From: Chondrus crispus
Taxonomy: Eukaryota > Rhodophyta > Florideophyceae > Gigartinales > Gigartinaceae
Assembly: GCF_000350225.1 (NCBI RefSeq)
Contig: NW_005179141.1
Location: 62,001 to 126,000 of the forward strand
Reading direction: 5' to 3'
DNA: 64,000 nucleotides
Shown: one piece after another, positions 32,420-42,712 of the stretch
How the letters are laid out: each line of letters opens with the position of its first letter
Numbering within the stretch: position 1 is the stretch's first letter
Position numbers and translations under genes: made by a program
Notes under the pieces: generated by a model
Databases searched by the model: none
Told to the model about the DNA's origin: nothing
Seen by the model: only the letters and a program-made list of their open reading frames with translations

Positions 32420-35400
32420 GCGGTCGTTCGCTCTTGAGTAGGGGGCCCCCAACCGCTTCGTCACCGCGTAATTAACACTTCGCGGTTAGAGACAGATGCC
32501 GCGTGCAGACGGACAGATGCACCCAACCGAGGGTGGCAAACGAGACCCCGAGAGGTCAAAACGTATTGACCGTCAAGTTCATCGGACAAGGCGGACGCCG
32601 TCGACAAGACGCAGAAAGTGAGACAGTACGAACTGTACAACGAAAAAGGGTAGACCAGGAACGACGAACATAGAAAGGGAGAGTACGGTCTCCCAAGAAA
32701 CGGGGGAGCCTCACGATAAAACTCGCTGGTAGCGTGCTTGAATCGGAAATCAAGGACAACGCCAAGACGTGTGGACAGTGCAAGCTCACCACGCCACACA
32801 CAAACACAAAGCGACAACAACCGCTGGCAACGTAACGTGTCGCGTAGTAACCGACGGGAAGCAGGAGGGCGACGACCCCCACCTAGAGCAGGAAGGACGT
32901 GATCCATCGGGACCAGTATCGCGCGCGGAACGACTCACGAGCCCGCGATCGCGCACACCCGACGACGTACAGACGGGAAGTGGTGGGCACAGAAAAACAG
33001 AGGCACGCCACGCGCCGCCCACCCCACAGTCAATCCGTTACGGCATACCTAAAATAATTTAGGGGCGAACGTACCAGAAATATGCGGGAAATACGGTTCG
33101 AATGACACTGTATGCCAAGCCATCGCCGCTGGGGGCCTGGCAGCAAACCGCCACCACCCCGAAAATAATCAGAAAGCGGAGGCGTACAGTATGGCGAGGT
33201 GCACGTGCGCACGTGCGCATGCGACCGACAGGACAAGTGGAATCAGGGGCGACGCGCAACCGGGTCGCGGAAAGCAATGCGCGAAGCGCGTTGCCCTTCG
33301 ATGTGGTAAGAGCCACATTGCAACGAGAGGGGACAGGAGCAGATGCGAAAACCCCTTTCCGCCCTTTCCAACGTACCGGGAGACCTTCGCTCGCCAGCCG
33401 TCCGCGGCGAATTACGACGGAGAGTTCGCAGTCGACACGCTTACGCGCACGCTGCAAGAGTACCTACCCGAAGCCGTCGTCAAGCGCGTCGGCCCCAGGT
33501 CGTGTAACCTCGCTCCAGCCGCGCTCACGCGGCACTGACAGGCACGCCGACCGTCTTGCGTCACACGGCGACGGGGGTCGCTTCCGAGCAGCGGCCGGTT
33601 CGAAGCCCGGAACGAGCCGAGAAGCTTGAAGCGGTCGCACGCGGTCACCGACGGACCTGCCACCCGTGGCACGTGCCTCTTTCCGCTCCAACGCGCCATG
33701 GCCTTTCGAGGGCGCTGCATGAAGCCAATTACAAGGAAGACGCCCCGAATCCTTCCGCCCCTTTGCACGCGCCAAGAACGCGCAAGCGACCCATCGTCAT
33801 GGCCCTCACCTCTTTGTCGCGCACCCCCATTACGTGCACGCGGAAGCGCACACTCTTCTCCTCGTGGCGTCGATAGGCAGGACCCCGCGACACGCACCAG
33901 GCGAACGTACCGCCTCAGCAACAACAACGCGCCTCTTCGGCAGGAGGCGAATAAAGTCCGCGTAAAAAGCGATGAATAACGCCCGCACCGATGTGCGGAA
34001 GAAGGCTGACGTGGGTGAAGGAAAGGGGAGCGCGGATGAGGACCGCTACGCAGAAAAGGGGACGGTGATATACGGACACAAGGCGCCACGACCTGTGGCC
34101 GTCTCCTCAAAAAATTACGAAAAGGGGGGTACACCGGTAGACACGTTGCATTGATGGAGCACAATTTAATTCTGACGCCATTGCGCCTTAATTTTCGGAA
34201 GAATTTGGGGCGGCGCATGACAGCACACCCATCACGGACTGTGCTGGGAAAATTTGCGGAAAAGATTTTCGCGGGAAAATCGGGCAAATTTTGGGATTAT
34301 TTTAGAAAGGGCTCACGGCCGTACCTGTGCGCGCACGCGCGCACGGGTACTGTACACGGCAAGCGTCGTAGACGCTGCGTGCTGTACAGGTCGGACGGAC
34401 ACTGACAGGACGGCGGTGCAGGGCCTCCGTACTCTTCGGATGAGTACGCGCGGACCCCCTCTGCCCTTTGCCGCCGATGCCGAGGGGCACCACGGAAGAC
34501 GACTGCCGCGCGCCGCGCCCTCGCCTCGTACGGCAACGGACGCCTACGAAGAGCATCGGGACGCGCGCCCGTGCCCTCGCCGCCGACGGAGAGGGAAGCC
34601 TACGAAGAGCACCGCACGTGCACCCACGCCCCTGCCCCGGACGGCGACGGGCGCGGAGGAAGAGCAACAGCACGGACGCTCGCACCCTCGCCTCAAACGG
34701 CGAGGGATGCCGACGAGAAGACGAATGCCGGGCGGTGTGCCCTCGCCGCCGACGGCGAACGGCACCAAGAAAGACGACTGCACCGCCCGGCGTCCTCGCC
34801 ACGGACGGCGAGGGACGCCGACGAGAGGACGAATTTCGCGCGCTGTGCCCTCGCCACCGAAGGTGAGGGGCGTCAAGGACGACGATTTCCGCGTGCTGCG
34901 CCCTCGCCACGGACCACGAGGGGCGCCAAGGAGAAGAGCAACTGCTGCGTGCCGCGCCTTCGCCGGCGTGCCGGCGGCACGAGGGGCAGTAAGGAGAAGA
35001 GCATCCGTCGCGAGGACGCGCCCTCGCCGCTGACGGCGAGGGAAGCCAAGAGAGACGAATGCCGCGCGCTGTGCCCTCGCCGTCGACGGCGAGGGGCGGT
35101 GATGAGAAGAGCATCCGTGGCGCGCACGCGCGCTCGCCGCGGACGTGGAGGGGCGTCAAGGAAAACGCACGCCACGCGCCGCCCGGCATGACTTTCAAGG
35201 CGCCAGGCGACCGAGGCGCGAGGACGACGTGGGGAATGACGCCAGGACGGGAGGAATGTCGGAACGCGTATGGAAAGAGCGACGCGTGGAGGCGAGAAGA
35301 CTCCGGTCTACTTCGCCAACAGTACCCGCCACTCACCCCGTGCGCCATCGTAGGGTAGCTGGTCTAACGATTCTGATCGATGCTCTGTCTCCGCCAACTC

Positions 35401-36045
35401 TGCACACAGAAGGAACGGGCTTCGAGGTGAAGTCACGTTCCCCAATCGCAGTACGCGCACGTCCGCCGTGGTAGACTCGGCCCTCTCCCATGCCGCACAC
35501 GCTCGTGGTGCTGGCGTGGGACATCCACGTAGGACGGGTACTGTACCCCTCCGTGCGGGTAGAAGAAGCCATGGTATGGAAACCCAGGGGTGTGTACCGA
35601 ATGGCGCCGTTTGATGCGAGGACGACGTTGGAGACGGGAATCGGCGCCCGTCGGATCGAGGGGCAACGGAAGCCCGAAGTCAACATCTGCGCCCGAGCCA
35701 GTACCGCGAGAAACAACTCAGCTACAGCGCATTCGCTCACGGGCGACGACGGGATCGCACGGATGTGGATGCAAGGGACGGCGCACGGGCTGGGTCACGA
35801 GAAACGGGAGCGTGCGTCAGGCATTTCGTCGGTGCTGGCGGCGAGCAGGAGGGGCACGAATTTGGTGGCGACCTACGTCACCAATTCGCCATACGTGACG
35901 GTGGCCATGGTGAGGTTCGCGCTCCGGAGACTGGATCATGCCGGCAAGGCGCGTCGGAGGCGAAGGGTAGGTCGGGTACGCTCACGGGAATCCAAGCGAG
36001 GGTTCGAGGTGGACACAATTACCTGGAGGCCCCGCTACAAGTAGG
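32420..36045. other. 3' module of element A
   Basis: The part of element A between the end of its pol remnant and its 3' hairpin plus polypurine motif. The start (GGGGGCCCCCAACCGC, about 32440) matches the sequence after pol in element B (about 47297), and weak similarity continues for a few hundred bases. It then diverges and lacks B's long antisense ORF. It contains a GC-rich minisatellite and a plus-strand frame of 184 codons (35490-36044) ending just before the polypurine motif, with no recognisable domain. Confidence 0.6.
34480..35160. repeat. GC-rich minisatellite, about 12 units of about 54 bp
   Basis: A CCCTCGCC ... GGCGAGGG inverted motif recurs about every 54 bp (near 34519, 34573, 34630, 34687, 34740, 34790, 34846, 34900, 34955, 35022, 35075 and 35130). 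The unit is a multiple of three, so frames on both strands stay open across it. The frames look like repeat artefacts, not genes. Confidence 0.8.
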
Positions 36046-36080
36046 GTGAACGCGGACGTTCACTGTTGAGGAGGGGGCCG
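36046..36080 (+). promoter_or_regulatory. Hairpin plus polypurine tract before the 3' LTR of element A
   Basis: GTGAACGCGGACGTTCAC (7-bp arms, 4-base loop) followed by TTGAGGAGGGGGCCG directly against the LTR. The purine run is the expected plus-strand primer. Confidence 0.8.
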
Positions 36081-36675
36081 TGTAGTATAACCCCCTCCCG
36101 TGGAACTAGATTTAGATTAGATCACACATGTGTGCCCACGTGTATCATACGTGTACCACACGTGTACTTTCAGCCCCGATGGCCGACAGTACGGCGGTGC
36201 AGGACGACCGGCGCTGACTACAGTAGCTCTACAGTACAGTCCGTACTGTACTGTAGTATGATAGACTAACTTGTACATTAAATACTAGGGCAGGCCGGCG
36301 GCGGAGGGGAAGGACAGGCACGAGCTTGTCCAGAACCTACGCCTTTGGTCAAGCTCGCCCCGCTTATTCTAGATCGGGCTGCCTACAATAGCCCGTATCT
36401 AGTTAGGAGCCGAGCGGGCAGGGGACGCGCGAGCACACGAGTGAGCCTAGATCCGCCTCCGCCCGTCAGCGCTGGTACGTAACCCAGCGCTGCCCCGGGG
36501 CGTCGAGGCGTAGATCGACCCGCCGGTGCGCGCGTCCCCGTCCGAACCCGCTCTACCACCACGCTACCCGGGCCCGCTTGCCGGTTCCGTTAGCTGGGGT
36601 TGCTTCCCTTCTCCGATCGGGGTCTCCGCAAGAACTGAGTATACACCCCCCTCCGTTGAGGGTGTTCATACTACA
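36081..36675 (+). repeat. Right LTR of element A
   Basis: It is 595 bp like its partner and differs at about 7 positions by eye. It is preceded by a hairpin plus polypurine motif (36046-36080) and followed by GTTAC and the resumed integrase of element 1. Confidence 0.93.
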
Positions 36676-37506
36676 GTTACAAGCGCAGCCAACTTTGGAG
36701 AACTTCAGCTCGTCACGAGCGTACTACCTGAAATGGCAGTCATGGTTGGAGAGCCTAATGCGAAGCGCCGATAGGAGCTTGCGGAAGGAACAAGCCCGGT
36801 ACAAGCGAAATTTCGACGCACGCCTTCGCAAACCGCAATATGAGATCCCACCGGGGTCCTACGTCTTCCTCTCGAAGGAGCAGGGCACGGCTAGCCAACC
36901 GAGACACAAGCTCGCAAAAGTCGCTACAGGACCTTATCAGGTCAGAAGATCGGATCAACATACGGTAGTCATTGCCATTGGCGATCAGGAGGAACGCGTA
37001 TCGCGAGACAGAGTGGAGTTAGCCCCAAGCCCGATGGACTATGCGCCAATAACCGGCCTACGTCAGGCGCTACAGTTCCTGGGAGAGCCGGAGTTAAACG
37101 AAGAAGGAGAGGTAATGGAGGACGAGGAACGTCCTCACACCCGTGCGCCTACGACGGGGGACCAGGATAATTTAGTTGGTCCAACGCCGACAGAGGGGAC
37201 ACCTCCCCATCTACGCGAGCTCGGAAGGTCCAGAGAAGAGGACGAGTTGGAATATCTACAGAAGGGGGAAGGGAATAGTTCAGAGAAAGGAGAGGAAACG
37301 TAGAACACGGAATACGTAATCGACCGGGTCGTCGACCACGATTATCAAAATGGTAATTTGATTCTCAAGGTGGAATGGTACGGCTATACGCCCGAGGACG
37401 TGACGTGAGAGCCCATTGAGCAATTACCCCGCAGTGCGGCCGTCACGTATTTCCAAAGGAAGAAGTTGCCCTTGCCGCCGCAAGTCGCGCACGCGCAAGC
37501 GGGATA
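36676..37506 (+). pseudogene. pol C-terminal part of element 1, with chromodomain
   Basis: Continuation of the element-1 integrase on the far side of element A. It has the RYKRNFD post-core region typical of these elements, a hydrophilic acidic linker, and a chromodomain-type segment near 37325-37480 (YVIDRVVDHD, LKVEWYGYTPED). The chromodomain places element 1 with the chromoviruses, where it usually guides integration to marked chromatin. Lightly broken. Confidence 0.8.
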
Positions 37507-39224
37507 GGCATCGTCAATAGAATTAGCAGGTCAGGGAACACGGAAGAGTCAGAAATTCGAAGTAAAAGGGGGCCGCAAGCAAGGAAAGTCGGAGCGAGAG
37601 GAGCAAGGCAAGAGAACGCGGAACGCCTTTACCAGAAGGGAACGACGAGCGACGCGTTTTAGAGAATTGAAGTGATACTGTGCCCCCGGACGAGGCATTG
37701 AGCCCACCGGAAGACGCACACCCGTCATCGACGGATGCACGCAATAAAACCGCGATTGAAATGTCGAAATTGTATTGGGGATGGTCCCCATCAGGAGGCT
37801 CTCGAGTTGGAAGTGATGCGGTGAACAGCGTCGCGGAGTGAGGAGAAGGGAAACGAAATGACTCAAGCGATTTTGCCTGGGACCCCCGCCCATGAATGCA
37901 ATGGCCTGCGCAGGCAGGCCGTGGAAGGGAAAATTTACTGTAGTCTCAGGCTGAGGTAATGTACCTCCTTGTATACGATCACACGCGGCCGCCGCGCGCA
38001 CGTGATGTGACGCCTAGATCGATGATCCGCCCTCATGGGGCGTGATTTAATCAAATATATATATATATATATTGGGGCTCACTGCTGGTAAGCTGTCAAA
38101 CGATCAGCACGAGTCGCAGACTGAACTCCGGCCATACGTCGGAAAATTAACTGCAATTAAGGAAAAAGCCCGCACTTGTACGAAACGTTGTTGATAACCC
38201 CCACCGCCGATCACACAAATGCTAGGGGCTCGCCACCGGCGAAGTCGCGATCGATCGCACATGAGAGCACTTGCCAAGTTCGTTCGCAACGCCTAAACCC
38301 AGCTCGACGAGCGAGAAGATGGGTCCACATGGACCCCTGCTGCCCTGACCCGCCGACACCACGTGCAAGTACACAGCTACACAATGCGGCGTGAACCATC
38401 GTCATTACGGATGAGCTTTGTCGCTCCCGCATCGACGCAACACCACGAGTGACCTACTTACCTGCCTGCCGCCATAACCCTCCATATCTTTCCTATGTTT
38501 CCGTTTTTGCCTTTGTTATTTTTTTATATTTGGTTTCTTCGACGCACCGAGGGCGAACCCCGCGTCGCGGACGGCGACGGACAAGAGTGGCGAACCGACA
38601 ATCACCATCAAGATACCATGCGGTGTGTTACACCGATAAGAAGAACGAGTTGTTCTGCTTTTCATTGCACAAGGGCGTTACGCCCCGAAGTTCCGTTGAC
38701 CGGCCAGGAGGACAGTACTTTACAAGTGGAGGGCGACGAGTCCGAAGGACCGAAGTTTATTCGGAAACTGAGGTCATGCTCGTAATGAGAATCCGCTCCC
38801 ACGAAGCCGTTCTACTGATGGCTGCTCCGTTTTACGACCGACGGGAATTTCTAACAACACTTAGGACCACCGGCTTAGAAAAAGGGCGAAATTGGGGAGT
38901 CGTCATCAAACATGAAGTCCTGACCAACTGAGTGTCACGAAGTTAAACTTTTCTGTGTACTAAATCGAGGGATAACGTCCCGAAAATCACATCTAAGTAA
39001 CTCGAACGGCGACCATTCACGTTCGCGAAAATCCCTGTTCACGTCCGCGAAGCACAGGAGGAAAGGGACACCAAAAGAGAGAAGGGAAACGCATTGTGAT
39101 CTTTTTATCCTCACCCGATGAGCTAATTGACGACGATCCGTCTGTTGCTTCTAGCAGCTATTGACACCAAGCCGAGATTGGATTGGAGGAAAATGGAACG
39201 AATGTCGACCGTGCAGGTGGCGAC
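37507..39224. other. 3' region of element 1 up to element B
   Basis: Mostly non-coding. It contains an (AT)n tract at about 38051-38073 and a plus-strand frame of 160 codons at 38449-38931 whose last 60 residues look protein-like but match nothing I know. There is no clear polypurine tract or LTR start before element B at 39225. I cannot say whether all of this belongs to element 1. Confidence 0.4.
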
Positions 39225-39925
39225 TGTAGCATAACCCCCCCCCTGGGGCTTTAAATTAGATCAGATCAAGAACTAGATCAGCTACTGTAGAGCGTCGAGC
39301 TCTACAGTACAACCGCGCGTGTCCACGTGTACACCACGGGGACAACGGACACGCGCATACACGTGTACACGTGTACAGCGCGCGAACGAAGCGCGCACGC
39401 ACCACGGGTGATACGTGTACTGTCAGCCTCGACATAGCTGACAGTATTACAGTGCAGGCCGACCTACACTACAGTAGCCCACTACAGTACCTCGGTACTG
39501 TAGTGTTATGATAGATTGTTTTGTATATTAAATATGGAGCGGACCGACGGCGACGGAAGGGGACAAGCACGGGCTTGTCCTCAACCGACCGCCAAGGTCA
39601 GTCCACCCAGCTTATTCTAAACGTCGCCTTCGCTCTTCGCGCGCGTTTAGTCGGAGCCGAGCCGGAGTGGACGCGCAGCACGCGAGCGAGCACGGAACCG
39701 CCTCCGCCCGTCAGCACTGGTACGTCACCCAGTGCTGCTCCGGGGCGTCGAGGCGTCGATCCGCTCGTGCGTGCGCGCGTCCCTGCTCGCTCCCGCTCTA
39801 CCACCGCTACCCGGGCCCGAGCCCGGTTCCGTAGCTGGTTGGCCCGCTTCACCCCTTCTCCGAACCGGGGTCTACAGGTCGAACTGCGCATACACCTCCA
39901 GTCGTCTGGGGGTGTTTATGCTACA
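39225..39925 (+). repeat. Left LTR of element B
   Basis: It begins TGTAGCATAACCCC and ends GTTTATGCTACA. It has several CACGTGT motifs, a hairpin with CTACAGTACC / GGTACTGTAG arms and a TATATTAAATA-type stretch just after. Confidence 0.93.
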
Positions 39926-39926
39926 G

Positions 39927-39944
39927 TGGTCTCCCGACCTAGAA
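39927..39944 (+). promoter_or_regulatory. Primer-binding site, element B
   Basis: TGGTCTCCCGACCTAGAA starts one base after the LTR. It is identical to that of element 1. Confidence 0.85.
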
Positions 39945-40001
39945 GACCCCGAGATCTTTCCGAGAAGACTTTCTTTTTCCTCCGCGTCCGTACGCGTTGA
40001 G

Positions 40002-42572
40002 ATGAGTCAAGAATACGCCACCTCGATCCGGTCCGAACCGGCGGATCCGAGGGCGGCCGCTATGCACGCACCATCACCGCCGTTCGGCGACGGCGACGCT
40101 GGTCTCCGAGACCGCGAACCGTCGCCCGAGTCCCCCGAAGGACAAGCGGCTGCGATGTTCGATCGCATAGCTGACTACATCGAAGAAGTCCGTACTTCAC
40201 TCCGTATAGACGTGACGGACGCCGTCTACTCGCGATGTATGGACGAGCTTCGCTCCCTACGTGAAGGGAGGTTCGATCGAGTCAGCCAGTCCTTGGAGAA
40301 TCTCCGAGCACTAGTCGACGAGTTACACTCGCGACTGGTGCTCGTCGAAGACTCACGCCTCGCACAGCCCGTACTGCACGGGCAAGGTCGCCCCACGAGG
40401 CCGACCTCGACGAGACGTCCCGACGATCGACCGTCCCCGTCAGCAGAGCAGTTGGGTGCGTTCGCGCACCTCTCCGCCGAGCTCAACGCTACGCGACAGC
40501 GTGCTCGTGACATGGAACGGACCATGGCCGAAAGGCTGCCCGGTGCCCCCACGAGAGGGCCCGGTGGTGCCGTACCTCCGAGCGCCGTCGCTCCGGAAGG
40601 TTGGCGTCCGACTGGCGCCGACGCCAGTCGGACTGCGGAAGGAAACCGTCCCCCGATGGGCGCGAATCTCGCGTCCGAGACCCAAGCATTGCCGCCTATC
40701 CCCGTAAGTAGGCGGCAGATGGACCGCGTATCGTACGCGGACGAACAGGACCGTGGAGGAGCCGCCCGCGGATCCGGAGAACCGATGTTCTCCGTCGATC
40801 CCCGCTGGGGCGGCTACCCGCCGGCGAGTTATGCCGAGCATCCAGGTCCGGTAGACGTCCGTACGCTACCGGTTACCTCCTTCGGCACGCTAGGTCCCGC
40901 CGAACCCGGGCTCGAGCCGGTGCATACGATGATCCAAGAGTTCAGCGCCGTCGCTGACTATCGTATGTACCGCTTGGATAACACCTCGAGGCTCGTCACC
41001 TCGGGTGACGCGGGACGGATCGCGAAGTACGTCCAACGCTGCCGTGGGATCCGTCCCACGATGAGGAGCTTTGACGGTACGGACCCGATCCAGCTCCTAC
41101 CGTTCTTGAAGGATATTCGGATAACCTTCAACTCGCAACACCTGACCGAAGGTGTTGCCGTGAGAGTCCTCGCGCACTTCTTAGAGCGCGACGCGGAGCG
41201 CCTGTATACGAGTTATACGATGCGTGGCCTCCGCGCCGGCCAACTACACGACGACGTGAGTTGGCCGGGGCTCGTGAACCAGTTCCTGAAACGCTACCTA
41301 ACCGACGACGTGTTAGGTGAAGCGTACGACGCTGTCGCGACGGCGCGACAGCAATCTCATGAAACGGAGAGCACGTTCGCGGACCGGCTCGAAACGGCCG
41401 CGTTCCGGTGCACGGCAGTGTTCTCCGAACAGTCCCTCGCGCACTACTTCGTGCGAGGACTCGCTCCTGCGACCCGTGCCGCAGTTTCCGAGACAGTGCA
41501 GCGGCTGCCGAGCCGCCAGAAGACCGATCTTCCGACCATCCGCCGTATCGCAACGGCAGAAGGAACCACTTACCGCGCTCGACGCGGTTTACCTCTGCCG
41601 GATTCGAAACCGGCAGGGAGGGCTGGCAGGACTACGAAGTCCGCCGCAACAAGTTCGCCCGCCTCTACCCTCCATGTCGGGGAGGATGAGTGGCAGGCCG
41701 CCCCTGTCCTCATTACGCAAGGAGCAGGGCCGGTAAGGGGTCGACCCCCTTCACCGATGTCGACCGGAACGACGTCGAGCTACGCGACCGCGTTCGCGGC
41801 CACTCCCAGAGCACCCAGGGGTACGGTTCCCCGGGTCGCTGAGCTCGACATCTCAAACCGAGATCCCGGAGGTGAAGCCCCTCGCGTACCCCTCCTCACC
41901 GATGAGGAGGCGCGTCACGCGGCGACCTTCGCCTCAACGGACGGCAGCGCGTACGTGTGCTGGCTATGTCGTACGTACGGACACGCCATGTACGCCTGCC
42001 CGTTCCTGTCGCCGGAACAACGAATGTTCACGGCGTACAGGAACTACCGCTACCAGATGGAGACGCGCCCCGGGGCGCGCAATCTACTCCGGCAAGCGGT
42101 CGGCGAGGGTCGTCCCCCGCGTCAAGGTTTCCCGAATCGGTCGGGTGGGGGCGCTCGATTCGCCCCCCGTGGAAGCGGGTATCGTCGTACCGAACTCGAT
42201 CGTCGCGATCGGCCCGACTACCGCCAGGCCGACACAAGGTACCCCCGCCAAGGAGGGAGAGGGGACCGAGACCGTTCTCGGTTACCCCAACAGGTACAGA
42301 ATGCGATAATGTACCTGCAAGACTGGGTAGAGGATCCGTACCCCCTACCCGCGGAGGGTCACGAAGGAGAGCCGACTCGCTTCATCCCCCATATCCTGCG
42401 ACGGCCGGACGCCGCAGGTCAAGGCCCGGAAGTACCCGAGTACTTCGCCAAGGCTGCCGAGCCGCCCGGGAGGAATAGTCCCGACCCACGTGGTCGGCCA
42501 CCCGGAGAAGACCTGGCCGACGATAGCCAGGGGGGTAGCTCCGATAGCACCGGTAGTTCGAAAAAAGGGTAA
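40002..42572 (+). CDS. gag of element B
   Basis: Structural polyprotein of 856 residues from the ATG at 40002 (MSQEYATSIRSEP); the frame is open further upstream through the LTR end, but this is the first ATG after the primer site. An N-terminal acidic and helical part (about 30-130) is followed by an Arg/Pro-rich linker and a central capsid-like helical domain (about 330-560). A zinc knuckle CWLCRTYGHAMYAC (CX2CX4HX4C) lies near residue 650. The C-terminus is hydrophilic and Gly/Asp-rich. The gag stop follows an A6 run, and a stem-loop (42571-42609) comes next. Confidence 0.88.
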   Translation: MSQEYATSIRSEPADPRAAAMHAPSPPFGDGDAGLRDREPSPESPEGQAAAMFDRIADYIEEVRTSLRIDVTDAVYSRCMDELRSLREGRFDRVSQSLENLRALVDELHSRLVLVEDSRLAQPVLHGQGRPTRPTSTRRPDDRPSPSAEQLGAFAHLSAELNATRQRARDMERTMAERLPGAPTRGPGGAVPPSAVAPEGWRPTGADASRTAEGNRPPMGANLASETQALPPIPVSRRQMDRVSYADEQDRGGAARGSGEPMFSVDPRWGGYPPASYAEHPGPVDVRTLPVTSFGTLGPAEPGLEPVHTMIQEFSAVADYRMYRLDNTSRLVTSGDAGRIAKYVQRCRGIRPTMRSFDGTDPIQLLPFLKDIRITFNSQHLTEGVAVRVLAHFLERDAERLYTSYTMRGLRAGQLHDDVSWPGLVNQFLKRYLTDDVLGEAYDAVATARQQSHETESTFADRLETAAFRCTAVFSEQSLAHYFVRGLAPATRAAVSETVQRLPSRQKTDLPTIRRIATAEGTTYRARRGLPLPDSKPAGRAGRTTKSAATSSPASTLHVGEDEWQAAPVLITQGAGPVRGRPPSPMSTGTTSSYATAFAATPRAPRGTVPRVAELDISNRDPGGEAPRVPLLTDEEARHAATFASTDGSAYVCWLCRTYGHAMYACPFLSPEQRMFTAYRNYRYQMETRPGARNLLRQAVGEGRPPRQGFPNRSGGGARFAPRGSGYRRTELDRRDRPDYRQADTRYPRQGGRGDRDRSRLPQQVQNAIMYLQDWVEDPYPLPAEGHEGEPTRFIPHILRRPDAAGQGPEVPEYFAKAAEPPGRNSPDPRGRPPGEDLADDSQGGSSDSTGSSKKG

Positions 42573-42609
42573 AGACGGTTACGTACACGCGGTCGCGTGA
42601 GCCGTCTTT
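42571..42609 (+). promoter_or_regulatory. Stem-loop at the gag-pol junction of element B
   Basis: Outer arms AAAGACGG (42571-42578) and CCGTCTTT (42602-42609) enclose an inner CACGCG / CGCGTG stem. It sits immediately after an A-rich run and the gag stop, with pol in the -1 phase, as expected for Gag-Pol recoding in this family. Confidence 0.6.
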
Positions 42610-42712
42610 TCCCTATGAACTAGACCGGTCCCCGCGTGCTGGCCAAGGACACGGGGGGTATTGTCCGATAATACATCCCCCGCTATCGGAGTCGAGCACG
42701 GGGACTCCAGCA

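Larger units (their letters stand above)
15164..36675 (+). mobile_element. Element A: deleted Ty3/gypsy element carrying the CMC transposon
   Basis: Two 595-bp LTRs (15164-15758 and 36081-36675) differ at about 7 positions. The flanks GTTAA (15159-15163) and GTTAC (36676-36680) look like a target duplication with one change. The interior is related to element B, but where B has about 7.3 kb of gag-pol, A keeps about 1.6 kb. The CMC transposon (17377-32419) lies between that remnant and the 3' module. Without the CMC the element would be about 6.5 kb. It is non-coding for pol, yet young. Confidence 0.88.

Noticed and set aside
33412-34287. 291-codon minus-strand frame in element A, considered as a counterpart of the antisense ORF of B
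   Set aside because: No shared motif with the antisense products of B or D, and the composition is Arg/Ser-rich low complexity.
34254-35348. Long opposing open frames of 259 and 348 codons
   Set aside because: They overlap a 54-bp minisatellite whose unit length keeps all frames open. Composition is Arg/Pro/Ala repeat-like on both strands.
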